Below are positions 10,967-20,103 of a DNA stretch of 48,654 nucleotides, one piece after another; the stretch's first letter is position 1, and each line of letters opens with the position of its first letter. Below the pieces are notes generated by a model. That model was given only the letters and a program-made list of their open reading frames with translations, was not told where the DNA came from and made no database searches. The stretch lies in NCBI GenBank assembly GCA_030625885.1, contig DAOUPZ010000025.1:1-48654 (forward strand), read 5' to 3'. A program made the position numbers and the translations under genes. This DNA comes from Clostridia bacterium. GTDB lineage: Bacteria > Bacillota > DAOUPZ01.

Positions 10967-11689
10967 TCACTGTGAGATACGGATCGCCTCTCTTAAGTCA
11001 ACCGCCTCATCATATAATGCTTTGCCTACAATAACCCCTTCAACACCATAATAATCCAACCCTTTGATATTTATGATATCTTCCATAGAGGATACCCCAC
11101 CGGATGCAATAACGGGAATATCGATCTCCCTGGCCAAAGATATCAGCGCATCCAAATTAGGTCCTTTTAACGTACCATCTCGTTTAATATCTGTGTATAT
11201 AATACGGGACACACCCACTTGAGCCATTTCTCTAGCCAAATCCAGAGCCTTTTTCTCTGTTTTATCAACCCATCCTTTAATTGCTACATAACCATCCTTA
11301 GCATCAATTCCCACCGCAATTTTTCCTGGATACTGATCACATAATTCCTTTACAAAAGCAGGTTCAGTGACAGCAATGGTTCCAAGCACAACACGGTTAA
11401 CCCCTATCGCTAACATCGCTTCTACAGCCTTTAATGTTCGCAAGCCGCCGCCATATTGAATTGACAATCCTGTTTTTTCAATCATTTGTTTGATGATATT
11501 TTGATTGCTGGGTTTACCCGCAAAAGCCCCGTCCAAATCCACAACATGAAGCCACTGTGCACCTGCTTCCTCCCATTTAAGTGCCATCGCGACAGGATCT
11601 GAGCTATAAACCGTTTCAGCTTCTGCTTTACCTTCTCTTAAGCGCACACAGTTGCCATTGCGAATATCAATAGCAGGATAAATAATCAT
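10967..11689 (-). CDS. hisA: ProFAR isomerase HisA
   Basis: Amadori isomerisation of ProFAR to PRFAR, step 4 of histidine synthesis. TIM barrel of 240 residues: [17 protein letters not shown] with catalytic Asp 8, the second Asp in [15 protein letters not shown], and phosphate loops QYGGGLR and VIASGGVSS. The frame is open further upstream into hisH, but the family N-terminus is MIIYPAIDI; its ATG overlaps the hisH stop as ATGA. The opposite arrangement, a long fused start, has no SD. Confidence 0.97.
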   Translation of the reverse strand: MIIYPAIDIRNGNCVRLREGKAEAETVYSSDPVAMALKWEEAGAQWLHVVDLDGAFAGKPSNQNIIKQMIEKTGLSIQYGGGLRTLKAVEAMLAIGVNRVVLGTIAVTEPAFVKELCDQYPGKIAVGIDAKDGYVAIKGWVDKTEKKALDLAREMAQVGVSRIIYTDIKRDGTLKGPNLDALISLAREIDIPVIASGGVSSMEDIINIKGLDYYGVEGVIVGKALYDEAVDLREAIRISQ

Positions 11690-12297
11690 CGTTTCATCAA
11701 CTCCCCAAAATTCTTTAAAATAGCAAGACCCCATTCACCGCTTTTTTCCGGATGAAACTGAACAGCAAAAGTATTTTCTTGTTCAACGGCAGCCGTAAAA
11801 GAAATATCAGAATACGTTGTTTGGGCACTGATGACTTCTTGCATACTAGGAATGACATAATATGAATGAACAAAATAGAAATAGCTGTCTGAAGGAATCC
11901 CCTTAAATAACAAAGAATCTTTTTGCCATCTGACACTATTCCAACCCACATGCGGTATTTTCATATTACCCTCAAACCGCTTCACCAATCCCGGCACTAA
12001 GTCCAACCCCTTAACACCTTGGTCCTCTTCACTTTCTAAAAATAGCAATTGTAAACCTAAACATATACCTAAAAAAGGCTTTCCTTTTTTAACTTCGTCT
12101 AATAACGTTTCTATCATACCTGAGCGATTGAGGTTTTCCATTGCATCACCAAAAGCACCTACCCCAGGTAACACTAAAGCAGAACTATTTTTGAGTCCTT
12201 TAGCATCGGATATAATGGCTGTGGGAATATCCAGGTATTCAAATGCTTTTTTGACACTTCCTAAGTTCCCCATCCCATAATCAATGATACCAATCAT
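11686..12297 (-). CDS. hisH: Imidazole glycerol phosphate synthase glutaminase subunit HisH
   Basis: Class I glutamine amidotransferase that feeds ammonia to HisF. 203 residues. Seen: MIGIIDYGMGNLGSV, oxyanion-strand LPGVGAFGDAM, nucleophile Cys in FLGICLGLQLLF (about 78-80), and the His-Glu pair in VQFHPEKSGEWG. Good SD (CAGGAGG). It follows hisB by about 21 bases. Confidence 0.97.
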   Translation of the reverse strand: MIGIIDYGMGNLGSVKKAFEYLDIPTAIISDAKGLKNSSALVLPGVGAFGDAMENLNRSGMIETLLDEVKKGKPFLGICLGLQLLFLESEEDQGVKGLDLVPGLVKRFEGNMKIPHVGWNSVRWQKDSLLFKGIPSDSYFYFVHSYYVIPSMQEVISAQTTYSDISFTAAVEQENTFAVQFHPEKSGEWGLAILKNFGELMKR

Positions 12298-12318
12298 TTG
12301 TCTTCCTCCTGTATTTTC

Positions 12319-12912
12319 TTATAACATCCCTTTCGTCGACATCACACCCTCAATTCGAGGGTCTTGACTCACTGCAATACCCAATGCACGACCAAAAGCT
12401 TTAAATATAGCTTCTATCATGTGATGCGTATTTTTGCCAGACATGAGACGTACATGAAGTGTAATACCTGCAGTAACAGATACAGCGCGAAAAAATTCTT
12501 CTACGAGTTCCGTTGCCATTTCTCCAACTTTTTCACGTGGAAAAGCAGCTTCAAAAACTAGGAACGGCCGATTACTAATATCTAAACTAACCATGGCTAA
12601 GGATTCATCCATAGGCACAAAAGCAGTCCCATAACGGACAATTCCCTTCTTATCGCCTAATGCTTTCTTTAAAACAGCACCTAATACAATTCCAACATCT
12701 TCTACCGTATGATGATCATCAATTTCCAAATCGCCCTTTACCTCGACATTTAAATCGAGAAATCCGTGTCGTGCCATAAGTGAAAGCATATGATCAAAGA
12801 ATCCGATCCCTGTTTCAACTTCATATCGCCCTTCTCCATCCAGATTGAGGGAAAGTTCAATTTGAGTCTCCAATGTATCTCTCTTTATTGATGCTTGTCT
12901 GTTTTGAGTCAT
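12319..12912 (-). CDS. hisB: Imidazoleglycerol-phosphate dehydratase HisB
   Basis: Dehydrates IGP to imidazole acetol phosphate. 197 residues, the monofunctional bacterial form without the phosphatase domain found in enterics. Manganese-binding motifs DHHTVEDVGI and THHMIEAIFKAFGRAL, plus GIGFFDHML. Start chosen at the ATG 9 bases inside a GTG that forms part of the SD GAGGTG. Confidence 0.97.
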   Translation of the reverse strand: MTQNRQASIKRDTLETQIELSLNLDGEGRYEVETGIGFFDHMLSLMARHGFLDLNVEVKGDLEIDDHHTVEDVGIVLGAVLKKALGDKKGIVRYGTAFVPMDESLAMVSLDISNRPFLVFEAAFPREKVGEMATELVEEFFRAVSVTAGITLHVRLMSGKNTHHMIEAIFKAFGRALGIAVSQDPRIEGVMSTKGML

Positions 12913-12929
12913 ATTCGTCACCTCAAATT

Positions 12930-14228
12930 TTAAAAGTCAACACCCACTCGCACTTTAATCGATCGAGCATGTGCTTCAAGCCCTTCCATCTCCGCAAAGT
13001 GGATAATGGCATCCTTTTCTTTTTCAAGCCGCTTGCGTGAGTAACTAATGATACTGGTTTTCTTCATAAACGTATCTACATTCAACGCAGAATAGAATTT
13101 TGCGGTTCCCCCGGTAGGTAAAACGTGATTGGGTCCAGCCATGTAATCCCCTACTGGTTCAGGTGTGTTTTCACCTAGGAAAATTGCCCCTGCATTCTTA
13201 AGATAGGGTAACCACTCAAAAGGATTTTGTACCACCACTTCTAAATGCTCAGGCGCAAATTGATTGGAAAATTCCGCAGCTGCATATAAATCATCAACGA
13301 TCACGATTGCGCCATAATTCATTAATGATTGCTGGGCAAATTCTTTGCGAGGCAGTTTTTCCAGCTGAATACTTAATTCTTTTTCCACTGCTTGAGCTAA
13401 ATCGATTGACGTAGTCACTAAAACAGAAGATGCTAACGTATCATGTTCTGCCTGAGACAATAAATCAGCCGCGATATAGCTGGGGTTAGCAGTTTCATCC
13501 GCAATAATTAAAATTTCACTGGGACCAGCCAGCATATCAATATCCACATCCCCATATACAAGTTTTTTTGCTTTAGTGACATAGATATTGCCAGGTCCTG
13601 TAATGAGATTAACTTTAGGAATAGTTTCTGTTCCATAAGCCAGCGCTCCAACGGATTGAACACCACCTACTTTATAAATCTCCGTTACCCCGACTTCATT
13701 TGCGGTCACTAATGTAAAAGGATTGATATTCCCATTTTGATCCGTCGGTGAAACCATTACAATTTCTTTTACACCCGCTACTTTAGCCGGTATGGCATTC
13801 ATCAACACAGAGGATGGATAAGCCGCTGTTCCACCCGGTACATAAAGTCCCGCTCGCTCAATAGGTCTTACCATTTGCCCTAATATAACACCATCATCTT
13901 CGGGTGCAATCCATGAATTTTGCAGCTGTTTTTGGTGATAGGATGTAATATTTTTGATCGCTATTTTTAATGCATCAAGAAACTTTTCATCGACTGCTTC
14001 ATAGGCTTTTTCAATTTCATTTGTACTCACTCGCAGTTCAGTCGATTTAAGATCTGCACCGTCAAATTTCTTAATATAACCCAGTACAGCTTGATCTCCA
14101 TTTTGCTTGATATCTCGTAACATTTTCATTACATCATTTTCAATCTGTTCTTCATCGACATATACTTTGTTAAACAACGCCTGTATATCAGCATTTTTCG
14201 AAAATTCCGGTCTTTCAATAATCTTCAT
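12930..14228 (-). CDS. hisD: Histidinol dehydrogenase HisD
   Basis: Zinc- and NAD-dependent oxidation of histidinol to histidine in two steps. 432 residues. Seen: ERAGLYVPGGTAAYPSS, YKVGGVQSVGALAYGTETIP, DMLAGPSEILIIAD, LLSQAEHDTLASS (Gln-His zinc ligands) and FAPEHLEV, GPNHVLPTGG (further Glu/His ligands). The ATG at 14228 has a strong SD (AGGAGG); the frame is open 12 codons further up without one. Confidence 0.97.
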   Translation of the reverse strand: MKIIERPEFSKNADIQALFNKVYVDEEQIENDVMKMLRDIKQNGDQAVLGYIKKFDGADLKSTELRVSTNEIEKAYEAVDEKFLDALKIAIKNITSYHQKQLQNSWIAPEDDGVILGQMVRPIERAGLYVPGGTAAYPSSVLMNAIPAKVAGVKEIVMVSPTDQNGNINPFTLVTANEVGVTEIYKVGGVQSVGALAYGTETIPKVNLITGPGNIYVTKAKKLVYGDVDIDMLAGPSEILIIADETANPSYIAADLLSQAEHDTLASSVLVTTSIDLAQAVEKELSIQLEKLPRKEFAQQSLMNYGAIVIVDDLYAAAEFSNQFAPEHLEVVVQNPFEWLPYLKNAGAIFLGENTPEPVGDYMAGPNHVLPTGGTAKFYSALNVDTFMKKTSIISYSRKRLEKEKDAIIHFAEMEGLEAHARSIKVRVGVDF

Positions 14229-14622
14229 CTTTATTTTCCTCCTGTTTATTAAAATCACAAACACATAGGTTGTTCTTAATATTCATACAGTTTCTCTATT
14301 TAAAATTGTAGTTAGCAGTTAGCTCCTAGTAGTTAGGAATTCAAAAGATATAGACTGCTTTTTTTACAAGGTTTTTAATTATTTCATTTTTTATTTTTTT
14401 CTTTTCCTACCTGCTAACTCCTACCTGCTAATCCTTTTCTTCTTTTTTTAGCTTTAATCCCTTCCTTTAAGCTAATAGCTGATAACTGATAGCTAAATCT
14501 TTTATCCTTTATCTTTTTCGTTCCTCGTTCAGCAGTCCTAGCTGCGTTCTTTCCTCGTTCCTCGTATTTTAATCTTTTCCTACCTGCTAACCCCTACCTG
14601 CTACCTGCTCCTACCTGCTGTT
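14229..14622. repeat. Repeat-filled gap inside the his operon (hisG-hisD)
   Basis: 394 bases with no gene. It holds short words repeated several times: CCTACCTGCTAA-type words (14405-14432 and 14580-14620), AGCTGATAACTGATAGCTAA (about 14475-14494) and CGTTCCTCG words (14520-14565), between pyrimidine-rich runs. Similar words recur in other gaps of this window. No terminator or promoter is convincing here, so hisD probably shares the hisZ promoter. Confidence 0.6.
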
Positions 14623-15258
14623 TTATATCAACTCCCGCATTTGTTCCAACAAGGTATTCATACGGTCAAATTTAACTTTGTAACTCACTCGGTTGGCAAT
14701 TAATCGTGCTGTTACTGGCGCAATCATTTCTACTTCTTGCAGATTATTTTCCCGCAAAGTACGACCTGTAGAAACGATGTCAACAATGATTTCCGATAAA
14801 CCCACCAAAGGCCCTAATTCAATTGAACCATTCAGTTTAATCGCTTCCACCTGTATCCCTTTTTCTGTGAAATATTTTTCTGCTACTTTGGGATATTTAG
14901 TTCCAATTCGCACAGGTGACAAGCCGCGGGATAATTCTGCAAAAGACTTTTCTTGAGGAATAGCAACCATCAAATGACAGGTGCCATATTTTAAATCTAA
15001 CAATTCATAGACATCCTTTTCTGCTTCCATAATCACGTCTTTACCAACAATCCCTATATCCGCAGCCCCATATTCAACGTATGTTGGTATATCCGTTGGT
15101 TTAGCAATCATAAATGAAGCATTATTCTCTTCATCATCAAATATTAATTTACGTGAATCATCAGAAATCTGCTCACAATTAAAACCAACTTGTTTCAGCA
15201 ATTCAATAGCACGCCCAAAAAGTTTCCCTTTAGGCAGCGCAAAAACAATTCGATCCAC
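14623..15258 (-). CDS. hisG: ATP phosphoribosyltransferase catalytic subunit HisG (short form)
   Basis: First committed step of histidine synthesis, from ATP and PRPP. 211 residues: the short form, which lacks the C-terminal regulatory domain and needs HisZ, encoded just upstream. Seen: IVFALPKGKLFGRAIELL, ADIGIVGKDVI and the PRPP loop EIIVDIVSTGRTLRENNL. Start taken as GTG at 15258 because the SD (GGGGGAG) sits 6-7 bases before it; an upstream in-frame TTG at 15279 lacks an SD. Confidence 0.95.
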   Translation of the reverse strand: MDRIVFALPKGKLFGRAIELLKQVGFNCEQISDDSRKLIFDDEENNASFMIAKPTDIPTYVEYGAADIGIVGKDVIMEAEKDVYELLDLKYGTCHLMVAIPQEKSFAELSRGLSPVRIGTKYPKVAEKYFTEKGIQVEAIKLNGSIELGPLVGLSEIIVDIVSTGRTLRENNLQEVEMIAPVTARLIANRVSYKVKFDRMNTLLEQMRELI

Positions 15259-15271
15259 TCTTCTCTCCCCC

Positions 15272-16462
15272 TTATTCAATAATCAATAAATTTTTAAACA
15301 AACTTTCTTTAGCATAATTCAACGCTTTACTTTTTTCTCGTTCCACCACTTCTAGTTCTACACTATAGCCTTCGCGCCTTAAAGCAATCGCTTTTACAAT
15401 CGCTTCCTCACGTTTTTCCGGTGCAAAATAAATATAATAATCAACTGCAGGTAAAGACATTGATAACATTTGAGATTCCAATGCTAAAATAATCCGCTCA
15501 ATCCCTATAGCAAAACCCGTAGCACAACAAGGGTAACCGAAATCCTCCAATAAACTATCATATCGCCCGCCACCGCAAATGGGAAAACCAATGCTAGAGG
15601 TATAACCTTCAAAAATAATACCTGTATAATAGTCCAGCCCCCTGATGATTCCTAAATCAATCATTACATAATCTTCTAATCCGTATAACTTAAGTATTTC
15701 ATAAACTTCTTGAATGTTATTAATGGCTTCCTGCGTTTTATTTTGATAACAAATTTCTCTTGCTTTGCTCAAAATTTCCCCTTTTCCCCTTAAGCAAGGA
15801 ATTTGCAATAAAATTTCTTTTTGTTTATCTGGAATTGAAAAAGATGCTACTAATTCTTCTAAGAGAACGATATTTTTTGTTTCCAGTGCTTCTTTTACTT
15901 TTACTTCCTCTTCAACTGTTAAATCTGTTCCTTCCAATATGCCGTTAATAAAGTTCGTTTGCCCAATTGCAATCGTAAAATTTTTCAGTCCAACGTTCAT
16001 TAAGCTTTCAATAGCAACAGCGATTACTTCTGCATCAGCATCCACTTGTGAAGCCCCAAGCAATTCAACGCCCAGTTGATAAAACTCCCGTTGCCTTCCC
16101 GCTTGTGGTTGATCATAACGAAATAAATTACAGGAATAACAAAGACGTAGGGGTAATGAATCATTCTGCATTTTAGAAGCAACCAACCGGGCAATGGGCA
16201 TTGTCATATCGCTTCTTAACGTTAAAACGCGTCCTTTTTCTCTTTCAAAAAATTGAAATTGTTTTTCCTGATCTTTTACACTCGTTTCTAAATTAAAGGT
16301 TTCAATAAATTCATACGTTGGCGTTACAACCTCTCGATACCCAAACTGCGAAAAAACTTGCATGACTTGCTCTTCAATTTTTCTTTTGCCATAAGCATTA
16401 ATAGGCAAAAAATCTTTCACACCCTTAGGCAGTTGGATTCGACCGACACGATTAATCCCCAT
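15272..16462 (-). CDS. hisZ: ATP phosphoribosyltransferase regulatory subunit HisZ
   Basis: Histidyl-tRNA synthetase paralogue that assembles with short HisG and mediates histidine feedback. 396 residues. It keeps the class II core: PKGVKDFLP, RSDMTMPIARLVASK, LFRYDQPQAGRQREFYQLG, ICGGGRYDSLLEDFG and ATGFAIGIERI. There is no C-terminal anticodon-binding domain of full HisRS size, and it leads the his operon, so HisZ rather than HisS. SD GAGGTG before the ATG. Confidence 0.94.
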   Translation of the reverse strand: MGINRVGRIQLPKGVKDFLPINAYGKRKIEEQVMQVFSQFGYREVVTPTYEFIETFNLETSVKDQEKQFQFFEREKGRVLTLRSDMTMPIARLVASKMQNDSLPLRLCYSCNLFRYDQPQAGRQREFYQLGVELLGASQVDADAEVIAVAIESLMNVGLKNFTIAIGQTNFINGILEGTDLTVEEEVKVKEALETKNIVLLEELVASFSIPDKQKEILLQIPCLRGKGEILSKAREICYQNKTQEAINNIQEVYEILKLYGLEDYVMIDLGIIRGLDYYTGIIFEGYTSSIGFPICGGGRYDSLLEDFGYPCCATGFAIGIERIILALESQMLSMSLPAVDYYIYFAPEKREEAIVKAIALRREGYSVELEVVEREKSKALNYAKESLFKNLLIIE

Positions 16463-16523
16463 TTATACACACCTCTCGTTTATTTATTTATCACTTTAGT
16501 GTATTAAACAATTACTTTATGAA

Positions 16524-16552
16524 ATCATACTACTTATTTTTATATTTGTCAA
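16524..16552 (-). promoter_or_regulatory. Sigma-A promoter of the his operon
   Basis: Minus strand TTGACA (16547-16552), 17-base spacer, TATGAT (16524-16529); start expected near 16517, about 55 bases before hisZ. No leader peptide or T-box fits in the short leader. Confidence 0.8.
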
Positions 16553-16561
16553 TATATAGAT

Positions 16562-16597
16562 AAAAAAAAGACTATACTTCAAAGTATAGCCTTTCTC
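16562..16597 (-). terminator. Intrinsic terminator after the wall amidase
   Basis: Minus-strand hairpin GGCTATACTT-tg-AAGTATAGTC followed by eight T, just beyond the stop of the gene at 16602. Confidence 0.9.
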
Positions 16598-16601
16598 ATA
16601 T

Positions 16602-18377
16602 TTATATATCCGCTTTTATTAATGACTGACTCTTATCAATAAGGGTAAAATACTTTTCTATCCCTTGATAGATTCCCTCGGCTGATTGTTCATGAAATTC
16701 CGGGCTTAAAATCAGTTGTTCTTCCTCTGAATTTGACATAAATCCTAATTCAACCAATACCGCTGGCATTAAGGTATGACGTACCACATAAAGCCCTGAT
16801 GGAATTGTCTTTCGATTGAACAATCCAGTTTCTTGTATCAACCCCTGCTGGATTGCTGTCGCTGCCGTCAAGGTTTCTTCTGAAATATAATTCCGATAAT
16901 AATAAGTACCGATACCATTAGGCACAGGATTATTATCCATAGAATTATGATGAATACTGATAAAAAGATCTGCCATTTCATCATTGGCAATTTGTACTCT
17001 TTCTTCTAAACCAATATATTCATCTTTATCGCGAGTCATAATAACTTGATACCCAGCATCCATAAGCCTTTCCTCTAATAGTTGGGCAATCATTAAGGTT
17101 GTCGTCTTTTCATATGCACCCGAACAACCCGTAGCCCCGGGATCCTTTCCACCATGACCAGGATCTATCACAACCGTCTTCCCTGATATTTCTGAACTTG
17201 ATGATTCATATAGTTCTAGTACCATTTCATCCTCAGACTTATGTTTTAATCGATATCGTAACGGTTTTTCCGTTTCTAATACCACTCGTACAGTCGGAGG
17301 TGATAATTGATACTGTGCTGTTCTAATTTGTTTAACATACCCCTCCTCAATTTTCCAGTTCTTTGAAGGCAAATTATGATTAACATTTGGAATATCAATA
17401 ACAATCCGCTCAGGATTTGAGAGACGGAAAATTGAATATTGTTGAGAAATCGCACCTTGTATAGTCAACAAAGTAGAATTAGATAAAACTTCTGTTTCAA
17501 TGTTATTAATTTCCCCGACTATCGTATCATCGTCATTATCATCATTATCATCATTATTATCATCATTATTATCATTAATGTTATCCTCATCATAATCTTC
17601 GTCATCATTACTATTTGGATTGGATTTGTTTTCAAATTCTAATAAAATTTGATTATCTCCCGTCGTTATTTGCGGTGAAACGGGTTGAGACAAATCGAGA
17701 ACGACTCTTACTTGTGCCGGATCATTTTTAAATTGACTGGCACGTATTTGCAAAACATTATCACTATTAACAGGGATTTTATGGGTGTTTAATGCCATTT
17801 CAGCGTCAGGTATATCAATAATACAACGTTCTGGATTAGAAAGTGTAAACACACGAGGCGTCATGCCTCTTGTTGCCTTAATCTCTATAATTTCACGTTC
17901 ATTCTCTTGTTTCACATCAATATCAACGACTTTAGATAAATCCTTTTGTGGTTGCGTTATAAGAACCGTACGGGTATACTCGTCCCACTTCACAGTTGCC
18001 CCCAAACCTTCAGAAACAAAACGAAGAGGAACAAAAGTACGATCTTCTTTAATTATTGGTACAGTATCAAATTCAATTCCCTTATTATTAATAAATGCTT
18101 TTGACTGACCTATAATAAGTCTTATGTCCTTATCGGACATCGTTATAGAAACTTCCCGTTTTTCTCCATCCCAACCCACTTTAGCGTTAAGAGCTTCTGA
18201 AATAAAACGTACAGGAACCATAGTTCGGTTATCATTATTAATATAAGGCTTAGCATCAGGAAATATAATTTCTTTATTATTAACATTTATTGTAACATTT
18301 GAGCCAAAAGCAGTCTGAATACAGCAAATTATAAATATCATTAATATTATTCTTGTATATATTTTTTTATATCTCAT
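16602..18377 (-). CDS. Secreted N-acetylmuramoyl-L-alanine amidase with stalk and AMIN domains
   Basis: Zinc amidase that cuts the bond between MurNAc and the stem peptide. 591 residues. Order: signal peptide (about 1-25, hydrophobic IILMIFIICCIQ), copper-amine-oxidase-N-like stalk domain in two halves (MVPVRFISEALNAKVGWD and FVPLRFVSEGLGATVKWD), AMIN domain 1, a very acidic Asp/Asn linker (about 250-285), AMIN domain 2 (FRLSNPERIVIDIP), then Amidase_3: VIDPGHGGKDPGA (zinc His), Glu in AYEKTTTL, ISIHHNS and VLVELGFMSN (catalytic Glu). Complete and probably active. The role could be cell separation, or cortex or pilus-related wall remodelling; the sequence does not decide. Confidence 0.93.
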   Translation of the reverse strand: MRYKKIYTRIILMIFIICCIQTAFGSNVTINVNNKEIIFPDAKPYINNDNRTMVPVRFISEALNAKVGWDGEKREVSITMSDKDIRLIIGQSKAFINNKGIEFDTVPIIKEDRTFVPLRFVSEGLGATVKWDEYTRTVLITQPQKDLSKVVDIDVKQENEREIIEIKATRGMTPRVFTLSNPERCIIDIPDAEMALNTHKIPVNSDNVLQIRASQFKNDPAQVRVVLDLSQPVSPQITTGDNQILLEFENKSNPNSNDDEDYDEDNINDNNDDNNDDNDDNDDDTIVGEINNIETEVLSNSTLLTIQGAISQQYSIFRLSNPERIVIDIPNVNHNLPSKNWKIEEGYVKQIRTAQYQLSPPTVRVVLETEKPLRYRLKHKSEDEMVLELYESSSSEISGKTVVIDPGHGGKDPGATGCSGAYEKTTTLMIAQLLEERLMDAGYQVIMTRDKDEYIGLEERVQIANDEMADLFISIHHNSMDNNPVPNGIGTYYYRNYISEETLTAATAIQQGLIQETGLFNRKTIPSGLYVVRHTLMPAVLVELGFMSNSEEEQLILSPEFHEQSAEGIYQGIEKYFTLIDKSQSLIKADI

Positions 18378-18565
18378 TTATTTTCCTCCATTAATTGTTA
18401 ATCTCAAATTATTTTCGACAAATTTATTGATATTATTTCCTACTATCATATATTTTACATTTCTACTTAAAAATTAGATTTCCTACCATATTTAACAAAA
18501 TAATTTCGGTAATATTTCCCATTATGCTTGTGGAAAGCAAAAATATTATGTTAACTAACTATTCC

Positions 18566-18587
18566 AATTTTATTAAAAATTTGGTAT
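18566..18587 (+). promoter_or_regulatory. Extended -10 promoter for the membrane hydrolase gene
   Basis: TTTGGTATAATA with the TG-extended -10, about 45 bases before the ATG. The gap 18378-18629 also must hold the divergent amidase promoter, which I cannot place. Confidence 0.55.
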
Positions 18588-18629
18588 AATAAATTATTAG
18601 AAAAAAACAAATTAGAAAGAGGTAAAAAA

Positions 18630-19580
18630 ATGGATCCAATTACACATGCTTTTATTGGCATTTCAATTGCTGGTTTACATGGCGCAAATCCTTCCTTGCA
18701 AAATCCAATTTTTTTAGGAACGGTACTGGGTTCTATATCTCCTGATTTTGATTTTATCATGCAATCACGTGGAGACTTATCCTACCTAAAGCACCATCGT
18801 GGCAGTTCCCATTCTGTACCCGGGATGCTAGCGCTTTCAGGATGTATTGCGTTTTTACTAAAACTTTTTTTCCCAACGTATGCATTAGCAGAAATTTTTT
18901 TATGGACACTTTTAGGTACCTTCTCTCATGTATTGGTTGATTTATTTAATCTTCAGGGTGTACAAATTTTATGGCCTCTCAATAAAAAACGTTACTCCTG
19001 CCGTGCTTTAATGGCCTTTGATCCCATTCTCTTCACAGTATTAATCGGTACTTTTTTCCTGTTATCTAACCATATAACGTATTATAAGCTTATGTTAGTC
19101 ATCATTTTTCCAGCTTATTTAGCACTGCGTCTGTTAATTATGAAATGGACTAAAAGAACCATAAAAAAACAATATCAACATCATTACACGATTGAAGGCA
19201 TTTATCTTGTTCCAACTTTACATGGCCCGCAAAGCTGGGATTTTATCTTAAAAACAAATCACCATTTTCATCTAGGTAATGTCAATTTATTTAATAGACA
19301 CTCTTGTATTAAAAAGAGCTTGGAACTTGAAAATCATCCACTTGAAGAACAAGCTATGGAAAGTCATATGGGGAAATTTTTCCAAGGATTCTCCCCCTAT
19401 TTTCACATGACTTATCAAAAAACGGATCAAGGATTTACTGTCAACTTTTTAGATTTACGCTATTTTCTAAATAATCGTTTCCTTTATACTGCAACAGCAA
19501 TCTTTAATCATCATAGAGAGTTAATTGACGCAAATTTAACCCCTATTTATCGTCAAAAAAAATCAAAGGTTTCGGCGTAA
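18630..19580 (+). CDS. Membrane-bound metal-dependent hydrolase (DUF457/YdjM type)
   Basis: Inner-membrane protein of the LexA-regulated YdjM family, of unproven substrate. 316 residues. It has the family's N-terminal signature: DPITHAFIGISIAG (His), LGSISPDFDFIMQ (Asp), HHRGSSHSVPG (His cluster), followed by four to five hydrophobic segments to about residue 165 with the conserved SHVLVDLFN. The C-terminal 150 residues are soluble and not recognised. SD GAAAGAGG. It is one of few plus-strand genes and stands alone between a promoter and a shared terminator. Confidence 0.82.
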   Translation: MDPITHAFIGISIAGLHGANPSLQNPIFLGTVLGSISPDFDFIMQSRGDLSYLKHHRGSSHSVPGMLALSGCIAFLLKLFFPTYALAEIFLWTLLGTFSHVLVDLFNLQGVQILWPLNKKRYSCRALMAFDPILFTVLIGTFFLLSNHITYYKLMLVIIFPAYLALRLLIMKWTKRTIKKQYQHHYTIEGIYLVPTLHGPQSWDFILKTNHHFHLGNVNLFNRHSCIKKSLELENHPLEEQAMESHMGKFFQGFSPYFHMTYQKTDQGFTVNFLDLRYFLNNRFLYTATAIFNHHRELIDANLTPIYRQKKSKVSA

Positions 19581-19582
19581 AC

Positions 19583-19616
19583 AAAAAAGAACACCTGATA
19601 TCAGGTGTTCTTTTTT
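19583..19616. terminator. Shared terminator for the hydrolase gene and uspA genes
   Basis: AAAAAAGAACACCTGATATCAGGTGTTCTTTTTT, a perfect palindrome with A and T tracts on the two sides, between convergent genes. Confidence 0.92.
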
Positions 19617-19620
19617 GTTC

Positions 19621-20046
19621 TTATTTAACAACCATTACCGTTGTATTAGCATGATTTACAACCTTGTTGGAAACACTTCCAACAAGAAATTTCTTCAATC
19701 CTGTTAACCCTAAAGAGCCCATGATAATATAATCAGGCTTAATTTCATCAGCGAAATCCACGATCTGATCCGCTGGATCACCCCAAAGTATTTTTTTATT
19801 AATTGAATCGGACAATCCTTTAAATTCACTCGCCATATCTTCCAAAACATTATCTGCCATTTTTTCTAATTCTTCCTGATTGGGTATACGCGTATAGTGA
19901 AGGCCAAAACCTTCTGTATCAGCAATATACCCTTGAACATTGAGCAAAGTAAATTCATTATTAGAGTCACCAAATAGTTTTTTAGCTTCATTCACGGCTT
20001 TTCTAGAATGCTCAGAACCATCAACAGGTATTAAAATCTTGATCAA
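19621..20046 (-). CDS. Universal stress protein, UspA family
   Basis: Small cytoplasmic nucleotide-binding protein, 141 residues. N-terminal KILIPVDGSEHSRKAV and the ATP-binding motif GSLGLTGLKKFLVGSVSNKVV near the C-terminus, of the G-2x-G-9x-G(S/T) type that binds ATP. Its upstream neighbour is a paralogue, 57 bases away on the same strand; the pair looks like a tandem duplication that has diverged in the middle third. Target unknown. Confidence 0.93.
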   Translation of the reverse strand: MIKILIPVDGSEHSRKAVNEAKKLFGDSNNEFTLLNVQGYIADTEGFGLHYTRIPNQEELEKMADNVLEDMASEFKGLSDSINKKILWGDPADQIVDFADEIKPDYIIMGSLGLTGLKKFLVGSVSNKVVNHANTTVMVVK

Positions 20047-20103
20047 ATTAATTCCTCCTTTTAGCTAACTCATTTACAAATAATATATTGCCTCTCACTA
20101 CTA

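Noticed and set aside
11690-11734. Longer N-terminus for HisA
   Set aside because: The extra 15 residues are hisH codons in another frame; the family start and the ATGA overlap define the real start.
14229-14622. Possible CRISPR-like array in the his operon gap
   Set aside because: The repeated words are 10-20 bases, irregularly spaced, degenerate and without uniform spacers; no cas genes.
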